Positions 1 through 5,765 of a stretch of 11,303 nt of DNA are shown here, piece by piece. The notes under the pieces were generated by a model that ran no database searches, was not told the origin of the DNA, and worked only from the letters and a program-made list of their open reading frames with translations. This stretch comes from WLJO01 sp046597895 (GTDB lineage: Bacteria > Actinomycetota > Acidimicrobiia > Acidimicrobiales > Ilumatobacteraceae), in contig JBKJJS010000222.1 in assembly GCA_046597895.1 (NCBI GenBank), positions 1 through 11,303 on the forward strand, given 5' to 3'. Positions within the stretch are counted from its first letter, which is position 1. Each line of letters starts with the position of its first letter. Position numbers and translations under genes: made by a program.

Positions 1-153
1 GTCGCCGCGCTGCTCGCCGGATTCGTGCTCCACTGGTCCAACTACTCGACGATGAGCGTCGCGGGGGCCGCCATCGCCGCCCTGTGTGCCGTGCTGACAC
101 TGGCGTTCCGCCAGGCCGCGATCACGTCTGGCCCTAGGAGCGTGGGTCGGTAG
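1..153 (+). CDS. C-terminal fragment of a membrane protein, probably an MFS transporter
   Basis: The frame is open from the first base and ends at TAG 151-153, giving the last 50 residues of a protein whose start lies outside the window. The tail contains a hydrophobic, Ala/Leu/Val-rich stretch (AGAAIAALCAVLTLAFRQ) that would form one transmembrane helix, preceded by another partly hydrophobic segment (VAALLAGFVLHW). It ends in a short basic tail. A final helix followed by a short cytoplasmic tail is typical of major facilitator superfamily transporters, but no MFS signature motif is in view, so the family is a guess. Substrate cannot be judged. The next intact gene downstream is convergent. 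Confidence 0.5.
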   Translation, partial: VAALLAGFVLHWSNYSTMSVAGAAIAALCAVLTLAFRQAAITSGPRSVGR

Positions 154-240
154 CGGAAAGTGGGGCTGGTGCGGGGATACGGGGGCTGTGGTGGTGTCGG
201 TCGCCGGTCGTGGCTTGCTTGTGGGCGGTGGGTGGCGGTT

Positions 241-312
241 CCGGTTGAAGGGCTGCACGAGGTGATCTCAGCCGGTGACGTCTACCACCTCGCGCCCGGG
301 CACATCCGTTCG
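241..312 (+). pseudogene. Cupin-like fragment, possible gene remnant
   Basis: Plus-strand frame 1 encodes HEVISAGDVYHLAPGH, which resembles the last conserved strand of small actinobacterial cupins (acidic residue, then AGD, aromatic residue, then PGH). The intact cupin at 576-938 has the comparable segment GPGDFMCAAPGH. No cupin-like sequence was seen before or after this peptide in any frame, so if real it is a relic of a gene oriented opposite to the intact cupin. A chance match in a GC-rich frame is quite possible. Confidence 0.25.
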
Positions 313-334
313 AGCGCGCCCCGACACCAGCCAA

Positions 335-352
335 CGCGCCCGACCGGGCGCG
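335..352. terminator. Inverted repeat, weak terminator candidate
   Basis: Eight-base arms CGCGCCCG (335-342) and CGGGCGCG (345-352) are perfect complements separated by 2 nt, so a real hairpin would have about 7 bp and a 4-nt loop. It lies in the convergent gap, 182 nt after the plus-strand stop and 223 nt after the minus-strand stop. There is no T-run on either side, so termination is only a possibility. Confidence 0.25.
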
Positions 353-575
353 AATCGGCTCCGATCCGCTCCGAACGCGGCCGGGTACGCCTGCCCGAAG
401 GTCCAGGCGAGGCAAACGTTCTCATGGCTACCGGTGTCGATCCGACGATCGTGACGACAAACCGTGGGCCGACAGCCACGCGATCCCGCGTGCCGAGGGC
501 GAGAACGTCGATGAGTCGACGGCCAGGAACTGCGTTGTCCGTGTCGGCGAAGCAGTATCGCTGCGCGAGTTGGAT

Positions 576-938
576 TCAGCCCTTGGCGTAGTCGGCGACG
601 CCTTGCCAGTCGATGAGCACGCACGGCTCGTCGCCGAGGATCCAGGCGTCGTGGCCGGGCGCTGCGCACATGAAGTCTCCAGGCCCGAACTCCATCTCCT
701 CGCCGTCGTCCATCACAATCTTCATACGACCGGAGATGACGTAGCCCATGTGGGGGGCTTGGCAGCTGTCGGTCTTGGCGATGGGCTTGACGTGCTTCGA
801 CCATTGCCAACCGGGCTGGAACGTCGCCCTGCCGACCGGCCCGGCGCCGATGTTCACCAGCTCAAGCTTGCCCATGCCGTCGTTGAACGGCCGCGTCTCT
901 TCAGGAGTGTCCAGACTCTTGCGAACCAGACCTGCCAT
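576..938 (-). CDS. Small single-domain cupin protein
   Basis: This 120-residue protein folds as one cupin barrel. Likely metal-binding positions are H49 (WSKHV), H63 (CQAPHMGYVISG) and H96 (PGHDAW). The second half of the barrel is clear in MDDGEEMEFGPGDF followed by APGHDAWILGDEP. The classic HxH(x)3-4E motif is not intact; the sequence fits the cupin subgroup with the pattern KPIAxTDSCQAPHxGYVxSG. Substrate and reaction are unknown. The start at 938 was chosen because GGGAGG sits 5 nt upstream of the ATG and homology begins with MAGLVRK. A longer frame reaching 1001 would run through the promoter. The gene appears monocistronic, with its own promoter. Confidence 0.8.
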   Translation of the reverse strand: MAGLVRKSLDTPEETRPFNDGMGKLELVNIGAGPVGRATFQPGWQWSKHVKPIAKTDSCQAPHMGYVISGRMKIVMDDGEEMEFGPGDFMCAAPGHDAWILGDEPCVLIDWQGVADYAKG

Positions 939-962
939 CTCGTCCTCCCAAGCACCAATAGG

Positions 963-988
963 GGTACGCGGGAACGTACACCCGTACC
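963..988. promoter_or_regulatory. Inverted repeat over the cupin promoter, possible operator
   Basis: GGTACG (963-968) and CGTACC (983-988) are inverted copies; they extend imperfectly to GGTACGCGGG and CCCGTACC with one extra base. The repeat covers the spacer, the -10 box and the predicted start site, a usual place for a repressor site. No regulator gene is adjacent, so its function is inferred from position only. Confidence 0.35.
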
Positions 989-1001
989 GAGGAGGTGTCA
1001 A
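973..1001 (-). promoter_or_regulatory. Promoter of the cupin gene
   Basis: On the minus strand a perfect -35 box TTGACA (1001-996) is followed after exactly 17 nt by TACGTT (978-973). This keeps the most conserved -10 bases (T1, A2, T6). Transcription would start near 966, giving a leader of about 28 nt with the GGGAGG ribosome-binding site. Box spacing and position relative to the ATG at 938 both fit. Confidence 0.55.
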
Positions 1002-1547
1002 CGAAGGTGGTGAAATGTCCCGGGCTCACCGCGACGACGGCTTGTGGCTGCGACGGTCTCACTCCGTCGGCCATCTCTGCCAGTTGTTGAACCTGCGCAC
1101 AGACGCCCTGGGCATCAATGGTCTCGCCCGGCACCTGCACCTGCATCGCCAGCGCCCCGCCCCGCACTCGCCGCGTAGACGAGCTCGGCAATGTCACGCG
1201 GCGCAAGTCCTCGTCATGGAGGTTGGCGTCCGATGGCCGTTGCACGGGTTCGGGCCGAAAAAGACGAAGGTCCGGAGCTTCGCTAAACAGCGCCAAGTCA
1301 CCGCCGACCAGATCCTCCAACGCCTCGCCGGCTACTGCACCACCATCAACCAAAATGGTTGCTTCAACCTGACAGCACACGAGGCGGCGAGAGCGGAGAG
1401 GTGCCCAATGCGTGGCCGACCCACCCACCCAATTACGCAACTTCCGCGGGATTGTGAGGTCACCACCGCACAATTCCGCGAGAGTTGCGAGAAGGGGCGG
1501 TCGCTCAACAACCCCCTGACCGACTGACCACCTCGCCGCTCGACTGA
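1002..1547. other. Stretch of 546 bp with no assignable gene
   Basis: This gap separates the prolyl isomerase stop from the cupin promoter, both on the minus strand. It is visibly less GC-rich than the flanking genes. One minus-strand frame stays open across all of it, with partly protein-like stretches such as GEALEDLVGGDLALFSEAP and VCAQVQQLAEMADGVRP. It has no convincing start, joins the isomerase region out of frame, and matches no family I recognise. A plus-strand frame is also open for most of the stretch. A decayed or horizontally acquired fragment is possible. A 20-bp hairpin lies at 1437-1488. Confidence 0.5.
1437..1488. repeat. Long inverted repeat (20-bp stem, 12-nt loop)
   Basis: The arm GCAACTTCCGCGGGATTGTG (1437-1456) pairs with CACAATTCCGCGAGAGTTGC (1469-1488). 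As plus-strand RNA, 19 of 20 positions can pair, counting two G-U wobbles, with a single C-A mismatch. The minus-strand version has three mismatches. It lies 60-111 nt past the stop of the minus-strand prolyl isomerase and could stop or stabilise that transcript, but no T-run follows in either direction. A REP-like or transposon-end palindrome is the alternative. Confidence 0.5.
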
Positions 1548-2105
1548 CTAGTCGGCGATGACGATGGTGACGGAGTTGATCACCACATCGGTCTTCGGCC
1601 GGTCGCCGCCGCCCGTTGGCACACGCTGCATGGCGTCGACGACCTCGAGTCCCTTCACGACCTGACCGAACAACGAGTAGCTGGGCGGCAACCCAACCCC
1701 GCTGCGGCCGCTGATGAGGAAGAACTGCGAACCGTTCGTGTTGGGCCCTGCGTTCGCCATGGCGATCGAGCCGATCTGGTACTGGCCGGCCTTCGGCAAT
1801 TCGTCGTCGAAGCGATAGCCGGGTCCGCCGCGACCTGAACCGTCGGGATCGCCGCCCTGACACATGAAGCCCTCGATGATGCGATGGAAGATGATGCCGT
1901 CGTAGTAGTGGTGGAGGGCGAGGAAGACAAAGTTGTTGACCGTCTTCGGCGCCTTGATGGGATCGAGGGCAATCACGATGGTCCCCATCGAGGTCTCCAT
2001 CGTGGCGGTGTACCGCTTCGACGGGTCGATACCCATCTCTGGCTGGTCGTTGAACTTCTGCGTCTTTGGCGATGACCCATCGAGGGCCGGGAAGGCGTAC
2101 GGCAT
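1548..2105 (-). CDS. Cyclophilin-type peptidyl-prolyl cis-trans isomerase
   Basis: The enzyme rotates peptide bonds before proline and assists protein folding. The 185-residue sequence carries the cyclophilin core: FHRIIEGFMCQGGDP (73-87), with catalytic R75 and pocket residues F80, M81 and Q83, then AMANAGPNTNGSQFF (115-129), which includes the substrate-pocket Phe. The region holding Trp and His in human cyclophilin A is here YSLFG (143-147), a change common in bacterial forms. There is no signal peptide or lipobox, so it is probably cytoplasmic. The N-terminal extension of about 30 residues (KTQKF...IDPSKRYTA) is usual for actinobacterial members. The ATG at 2105 has no Shine-Dalgarno site but follows TAGCGT by 8 nt. 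It is divergent from the copper protein gene. Confidence 0.95.
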   Translation of the reverse strand: MPYAFPALDGSSPKTQKFNDQPEMGIDPSKRYTATMETSMGTIVIALDPIKAPKTVNNFVFLALHHYYDGIIFHRIIEGFMCQGGDPDGSGRGGPGYRFDDELPKAGQYQIGSIAMANAGPNTNGSQFFLISGRSGVGLPPSYSLFGQVVKGLEVVDAMQRVPTGGGDRPKTDVVINSVTIVIAD

Positions 2106-2113
2106 GGCGGGGC

Positions 2114-2119
2114 ACGCTA
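2114..2119 (-). promoter_or_regulatory. Putative -10 box, leaderless start of the prolyl isomerase
   Basis: TAGCGT on the minus strand lies 8 nt before the ATG at 2105, so transcription would begin at or within a few bases of the start codon. No TTGACA-like -35 box is seen at the usual distance, and no ribosome-binding site is present. Confidence 0.4.
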
Positions 2120-2161
2120 CCGAACGGAGCCGTGAACCGTCTCGCGTCTGGCGACGTACGG

Positions 2162-2167
2162 TACGTT
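2162..2167 (+). promoter_or_regulatory. Putative -10 box of the copper protein gene
   Basis: TACGTT, the same hexamer as the cupin gene's -10 box, lies 27 nt before the ATG at 2195. It leaves a short leader that includes the GAAAGGA ribosome-binding site. It sits within the partly palindromic ACGTACGGTACGT. No good -35 box was found, so support is modest. Confidence 0.35.
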
Positions 2168-2194
2168 CAACAAGCCCTTCGAAAGGATTCCCCC

Positions 2195-2548
2195 ATGCGT
2201 GTGCGTTACTCCCTCGTCCTCATCGCCGCCGCCACCTCGCTACTGGCCGCGGCCTGTGGTGACGACAGTGGCAAGGCTTCCACCGCCACCACTCTCCCGG
2301 CCGTTGTCAGCGCCGAACCGAGCATCGTGATCAAGGACTTCGCGTTCACGGTGACTGCGGCGAAGGCCGGAACCATCACGATCCGCAACGACGACAGCGC
2401 GCCCCACACGGTCACGGCCGACGACGATTCCTTCAGTGTGCAGGTAGACCCCGGCAAGACCGCCACCATCGAGATCGCCGCCGCTGGCGACTACGCCTTC
2501 CACTGCAACTTCCATTCGTCGATGAAGGCGACACTCGTCGTCAGCTGA
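2195..2548 (+). CDS. Cupredoxin-domain lipoprotein (type 1 copper protein)
   Basis: This 117-residue protein begins with a lipoprotein signal peptide: basic n-region, hydrophobic core, then LLAAAC with the lipid-modified cysteine at C21. After a short low-complexity linker the cupredoxin fold spans about 43-117. The four type 1 copper ligands are visible as H71 (APHTV), C104, H107 and M110 (HCNFHSSM). It is therefore a membrane-anchored, extracytoplasmic blue copper protein that probably carries one electron at a time. Partners are unknown. The start at 2195 has GAAAGGA 7 nt upstream, and the signal peptide begins directly there. The longer open frame upstream is not coding-like. The gene heads the plus-strand cluster, and the next gene starts 24 nt after its stop. 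Confidence 0.9.
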   Translation: MRVRYSLVLIAAATSLLAAACGDDSGKASTATTLPAVVSAEPSIVIKDFAFTVTAAKAGTITIRNDDSAPHTVTADDDSFSVQVDPGKTATIEIAAAGDYAFHCNFHSSMKATLVVS

Positions 2549-2559
2549 ACCCCCGCTCG

Positions 2560-2565
2560 TAGGCT
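2560..2565 (+). promoter_or_regulatory. Putative -10 box, leaderless start of the DksA-like gene
   Basis: TAGGCT lies 7 nt before the ATG at 2573, the spacing expected when transcription begins at the start codon. No Shine-Dalgarno sequence precedes this ATG. It would let the DksA-like/kinase pair be transcribed apart from the lipoprotein gene. Confidence 0.45.
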
Positions 2566-2572
2566 TGGTCCG

Positions 2573-2767
2573 ATGGATCCCACGCCCGACCTCAACGAAC
2601 TCGGTACCGTGGACCTGGAACGGATTGCCCTTGACCTCGCTGGCGTCGAGGCGGCGCTCGCTCGCCTCGAGGCCGGTACGTACTTCGTGGACGAGGTCAC
2701 GGGGGAACCCCTCGACGCGCGCCTCCTCGCCGACCAGCCGACCACCCGGCGGGCACCAGCCTCGTGA
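2573..2767 (+). CDS. DksA/TraR-like mini-protein lacking zinc-finger cysteines
   Basis: This 64-residue protein resembles the short DksA/TraR-type proteins of actinobacteria: a helix rich in Ala/Leu/Glu (LAGVEAALARLEAGTY, 22-37), then the knuckle region and a C-terminal tail. In typical members the tyrosine is followed by a CxxC knuckle (YGxCxxCGxPI). Here that stretch reads YFVDEVTGEPL, so the cysteine positions are D40 and T43, and the second pair is absent. Zinc binding is thus not expected. DksA-family proteins act on RNA polymerase through its secondary channel, but whether this one does is unknown. Its stop overlaps the kinase start (GTGA, 2764-2767), indicating translational coupling. 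Confidence 0.7.
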   Translation: MDPTPDLNELGTVDLERIALDLAGVEAALARLEAGTYFVDEVTGEPLDARLLADQPTTRRAPAS

Positions 2768-4230
2768 CCCCGCGGCGGCTGGTGCTCGGACTCGGCGCCG
2801 TCGCGGCCCTCGGCAGCCTGGTCGCCGCGGCCACCGCAACGACTCTCACCCTGCGCGCTGACCCATCCCGACGGGCTCGGGTGACGCGAGCGGCCCGGGT
2901 GTGGCGCCTCACCGGCCGTAACGGGGTGCGTTATCTCGCCGTCCGAGTGAAGGGAGTCGGCGCCGACGCCGAACGGCGCGCCGCCCTCAACGAGCGATTC
3001 GCCATCCGCACCGCCGAGGACGTCGCCCGCGAACTGGGACAGATGAAAGGCGCGCTGATGAAGGCCGGGCAGCTCATCGGCTTCATCGCCGAGGCGCTGC
3101 CCGAGGAAGCCCAGCGGGCATTGGCGACGCTCCAGGCCGATGCCCCACCCATGGCGCCAGCATTGGCCGTCCAGGTGGTCACCGAGGAACTCGGCCCGCC
3201 CGACAAGGTGTTTCTCGACTGGTCGGATGAGCCGGTGGCCGCCGCCTCAATCGGCCAGGTGCACCGCGCCGTGACCCGCCATGGGCAGGTTGTGGCGGTC
3301 AAGGTCCAGTACCCGGGAGTGGGCGACGCCATCGGCGCCGACCTGGACAACGCCGAGCTGCTCTACGCCATGCTGTCGTCGTTCACGCTGAAGGGCCTCG
3401 ATACGAAGGCACTCGTGGACGAGCTGCGGGCGAGGATGCTCGAAGAACTCGATTACCACCTCGAGGCCCGCAACCAGACCGAGTTCGCCGACTTCTACGC
3501 CGGTCACCCGTTCGTGCGGATCCCGGCGGTCGTCCCCGAACTCTCGGCCCGCCGAGTCATCACGTCCGAGTGGGTGGATGGGCTGCCGTTCGCATCGTTC
3601 ATGGAGCGAGCCACTCCGCAAGCCCGCCAACGCGCCGGAGAGATCATCTGGCGGTTCACGCAGCATTCGGTGGTCCACCTCGGCGCCTTCAACGGCGATC
3701 CGCACCCCGGCAACTATCGGTTCGACCTCGATGGCTCGGTGACCTTCCTCGACTTCGGTCTCGTGAAACGGTGGACACCTGGCGAGTGGGAACGCCTCGC
3801 CCCGACACTCACACACATCGTTGCCTGCGACCCCCAGCAACTCGTGAAGGCCATGGAGGACGCGCGATTCCTGGAAGCGGGCCACGGCCTCGATCCTCAG
3901 GACGTATTCGACTACGTCAGCGCGCCGTACCGCCCGTACCTCGTCGACGAGTTCGCGTTCACCCGGGATTACGTGAAGGACACCATCTCGCGCATCATCG
4001 ACGTGCGCGGTCCGTACGCCCCCGTCATCGCGAAGCTCAACCTGCCGGCGAGCTTCGTGATCTTGGATCGGGTGGTGTGGGGCGTCTCGGCACTGCTCGG
4101 CAAGCTCAGCACCAGCGGCCCTTTCCGCGCCATGATCCAGGAGTACATCAGCGCCACGGAACCGGCGACGGAACTCGGTCGGGCCGAGGCACAGTGGCGG
4201 TCGCACCGCTCGGCAGCAGCGGCCCCGTAA
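2764..4230 (+). CDS. ABC1 family (AarF/UbiB/ADCK-type) atypical kinase
   Basis: This 488-residue protein shows the ABC1 atypical kinase motifs in order: KxGQ (KAGQ, 100-103), the Ala-rich nucleotide loop (AAASIGQVHRA, 159-169), the ATP-positioning lysine K180 (VAVKVQYPG), EELDYHLEARN (227-237), the catalytic loop GDPHPGN (311-317) and LDFG (329-332). Relatives (UbiB, human COQ8) are ATPases/kinases that support quinone or lipid metabolism. The direct substrate here is unknown. A hydrophobic segment at about 6-29 may anchor it to the membrane. The GTG start at 2764 was chosen for its 4-nt overlap with the preceding stop. A ferritin-like gene follows after 12 nt. Confidence 0.92.
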   Translation: MTPRRLVLGLGAVAALGSLVAAATATTLTLRADPSRRARVTRAARVWRLTGRNGVRYLAVRVKGVGADAERRAALNERFAIRTAEDVARELGQMKGALMKAGQLIGFIAEALPEEAQRALATLQADAPPMAPALAVQVVTEELGPPDKVFLDWSDEPVAAASIGQVHRAVTRHGQVVAVKVQYPGVGDAIGADLDNAELLYAMLSSFTLKGLDTKALVDELRARMLEELDYHLEARNQTEFADFYAGHPFVRIPAVVPELSARRVITSEWVDGLPFASFMERATPQARQRAGEIIWRFTQHSVVHLGAFNGDPHPGNYRFDLDGSVTFLDFGLVKRWTPGEWERLAPTLTHIVACDPQQLVKAMEDARFLEAGHGLDPQDVFDYVSAPYRPYLVDEFAFTRDYVKDTISRIIDVRGPYAPVIAKLNLPASFVILDRVVWGVSALLGKLSTSGPFRAMIQEYISATEPATELGRAEAQWRSHRSAAAAP

Positions 4231-4233
4231 CAT
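4228..4233 (+). promoter_or_regulatory. Putative -10 box before the ferritin-like gene
   Basis: TAACAT overlaps the kinase TAA stop and lies 9 nt before the ATG at 4243, slightly long for an exactly leaderless start. The ATG has no Shine-Dalgarno site. Read-through from the kinase gene could serve instead. Confidence 0.3.
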
Positions 4234-4242
4234 CTCGCCCCC

Positions 4243-4782
4243 ATGGAGATCCATGACACGGCGCGGCGGATGAGCCACTACCGGTGGATGGAGGAGCGGC
4301 TGTTCGAGGTCATGGGCGCGTGGGCCACAGCTGTCCCCGAACCTGCCGTCAAGCGCTACCTCGCGACGCAATGCCACCGCCACTCGTGGCACGCCAGCCT
4401 CTGGCAGGAACGTCTACCGGTCCTTTCCGGCGTCGCGGTCGACGAACCGATGCCGATGCCCGATGCCTCCCTGATCACGTTCATCGAGGCACTGGCCTCG
4501 CCGGTCGGGCCGGACACCACCATCGAAAAGCTGGCGGGCGCATGTCGAGTGCTCCTCCCTCGCCTCGTCGCGGCCTACCAGACGCACCTCGTGTCGACCG
4601 ATCAGCTCATCGACGGTCCGACTCATCGGGTGCTCACGCTCGCCCTGCGCGACGAACAGGAAGGATGGCAGGAGGGCGAACTGCTGCTCCAGTCCCTCAT
4701 CCAGACGGCCCCCGAGGCCGCCAGGGCCGCCGTCCATCAGGCCCGTTTGGAAGGAATCCTGGTGACAGGGGCCTGGTCGTGA
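4243..4782 (+). CDS. Putative ferritin-like helical protein
   Basis: The 179-residue sequence is almost entirely helix-forming, in four long segments at about 8-30, 34-60, 94-120 and 126-155. Candidate metal ligands are E17/E18 (RWMEERLFE), H45, H47 and H50 (CHRHSWHASLW), H115 (AAYQTHL), and E138, E140 and E144 (RDEQEGWQEGE). This layout suggests a ferritin-like four-helix bundle, possibly with a diiron site, but the classic paired ExxH motifs are not clear and the assignment rests on pattern only. Reaction unknown. Its stop overlaps the GTG of the F420-dependent enzyme (4779-4782), so the two are translationally coupled and may act together. Confidence 0.55.
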   Translation: MEIHDTARRMSHYRWMEERLFEVMGAWATAVPEPAVKRYLATQCHRHSWHASLWQERLPVLSGVAVDEPMPMPDASLITFIEALASPVGPDTTIEKLAGACRVLLPRLVAAYQTHLVSTDQLIDGPTHRVLTLALRDEQEGWQEGELLLQSLIQTAPEAARAAVHQARLEGILVTGAWS

Positions 4783-5747
4783 TTGCGAAGTCGTTGCCGG
4801 TTCCGTTCGACGTGGTGTTGCCCTACTGGTTCGATCGACCCGCCACGGAGGCCCTCGACATCGCCGCCAACGCCGAGACGGCGGGCGCCGACGAGCTCTG
4901 GGTCGGAGAGATGACGACGTGGGATGCCTTCGCGCTCTCGGCGGCGATCGCCCGCACGACCACCCAACTGTCCCTCGTGGTGGGTCCGCTCGCGGTCAAA
5001 GTGCGCGACCCTGTCTCACTGGCGATGGGCGTGGCGTCCGTCGCCGCGGCCGGTGGGCGGCCCGCCCACCTCGCCATCGGCGGCTCATCACCCGTCGTGG
5101 TGGAGCAGTGGCACGGCCGCCCCTACGAGCGGATGGGCACGGCGGTCATCGAGACGTTCGATGCGCTCCGGCCACTGCTCGCCGGTGGTCGCGGTCCCGG
5201 CGGTTACCGCCTGCGGCTGGACCCCCCTGGCGGTGAACTGCGCATTGCGGTGGTCGGTCCCCGCCTCACCCGATTCGCCGCTCAACATGCCGACGGAGTG
5301 GTCATCAACATGTGCACGCCGGCGCAGGTCGTGGCGTACCGCCAGGCCATCGATGCTGCCGCGCTGGAGGTGGGGCGGCCACGGCCGACGCTCGCCATGT
5401 GGATCATGGCCGGGCTTGACCCTGGTCCGGCGAGTTTCCGCCAGGCCGCCACCCAGCTCGTGGCCTACCTGCACCCTCCGGGCTATGGCGAAAAGATCAC
5501 CGAAGTGGGATTCGGGGATCTCGTGACCAGAGCCCGGAGCGGGACAGTGGCGCCACCAGCGATGGTGGACGAGATTCCCGATGCACTGTCCCGCACGTTC
5601 GGGCTCTTCGGATCTCCCACGGAGATCGTCGACCAGATGGCGCAGTATCGAGATGCCGGGATGGACCGCATCGGCGTCGCCCCCATCACCGCGGAGGATC
5701 CCGGTGGCGCCCGACTACTCCAGGAATTGGCCCGACTCACAGGGTGA
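4779..5747 (+). CDS. F420-dependent luciferase-like (LLM class) oxidoreductase
   Basis: The 322-residue protein has the TIM-barrel pattern of bacterial luciferase-like enzymes: a first strand (VVLPYWFDRP, 12-21), then GADELWVGEMTTWDAFALSAAIA (36-58), VGPLAVKVRDP (68-78), a GRPAHLAIGGSS loop (93-104) and WHGRPYERM (111-119). The C-terminal part (FGLFGSPTEIVDQ, GMDRIGVAP) is typical of the family. Such actinobacterial enzymes usually move hydride with coenzyme F420. The GPLAVxVRDP and WHGR features recall the mycobacterial Rv3093c subgroup. The substrate cannot be read from sequence. The GTG start at 4779 fits homology, overlaps the previous stop (GTGA), and has AGGGG about 8 nt upstream. The open frame upstream is a shadow of the ferritin-like gene. 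Confidence 0.88.
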   Translation: MIAKSLPVPFDVVLPYWFDRPATEALDIAANAETAGADELWVGEMTTWDAFALSAAIARTTTQLSLVVGPLAVKVRDPVSLAMGVASVAAAGGRPAHLAIGGSSPVVVEQWHGRPYERMGTAVIETFDALRPLLAGGRGPGGYRLRLDPPGGELRIAVVGPRLTRFAAQHADGVVINMCTPAQVVAYRQAIDAAALEVGRPRPTLAMWIMAGLDPGPASFRQAATQLVAYLHPPGYGEKITEVGFGDLVTRARSGTVAPPAMVDEIPDALSRTFGLFGSPTEIVDQMAQYRDAGMDRIGVAPITAEDPGGARLLQELARLTG

Positions 5748-5752
5748 CCACC

Positions 5753-5758
5753 TAACGT
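5753..5758 (+). promoter_or_regulatory. Putative -10 box, leaderless start of ung
   Basis: TAACGT lies 7 nt before the GTG at 5766 in the 18-nt gap after the luciferase-like gene. No Shine-Dalgarno site is present. Spacing fits a transcript beginning at the start codon. Confidence 0.4.
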
Positions 5759-5765
5759 CGCCACC

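Larger units (their letters stand above)
154..575. other. Intergenic stretch without an intact gene
   Basis: This 422-bp stretch lies between the convergent ends of the membrane-protein fragment and the cupin gene. Open frames on both strands are low-complexity, Arg/Pro/Gly-rich translations typical of GC-rich noncoding DNA. Two things stand out: a short cupin-like peptide encoded at 241-312 on the plus strand, and an inverted repeat at 335-352 (CGCGCCCG, 2-nt spacer, CGGGCGCG). The left part (about 160-245) is strongly G-rich on the plus strand. No promoter or RNA gene was recognised. Confidence 0.6.

Noticed and set aside
268..810. Minus-strand open frame over the cupin C-terminus and the gap
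   Set aside because: It overlaps the cupin in another frame, and its translation is Arg/Ser/His-rich shadow sequence.
901..2115. Long minus-strand open frame across the prolyl isomerase and the unassigned stretch
   Set aside because: Within 1548-2105 it is a shadow of the clear prolyl isomerase in another frame, with Arg-rich, low-complexity translation. The remaining part has no supported start or family match.
3247..4392. 1.1-kb minus-strand frame opposite the ABC1 kinase
   Set aside because: Antisense shadow; all kinase motifs are in the plus-strand frame, and the antisense translation matches no family.
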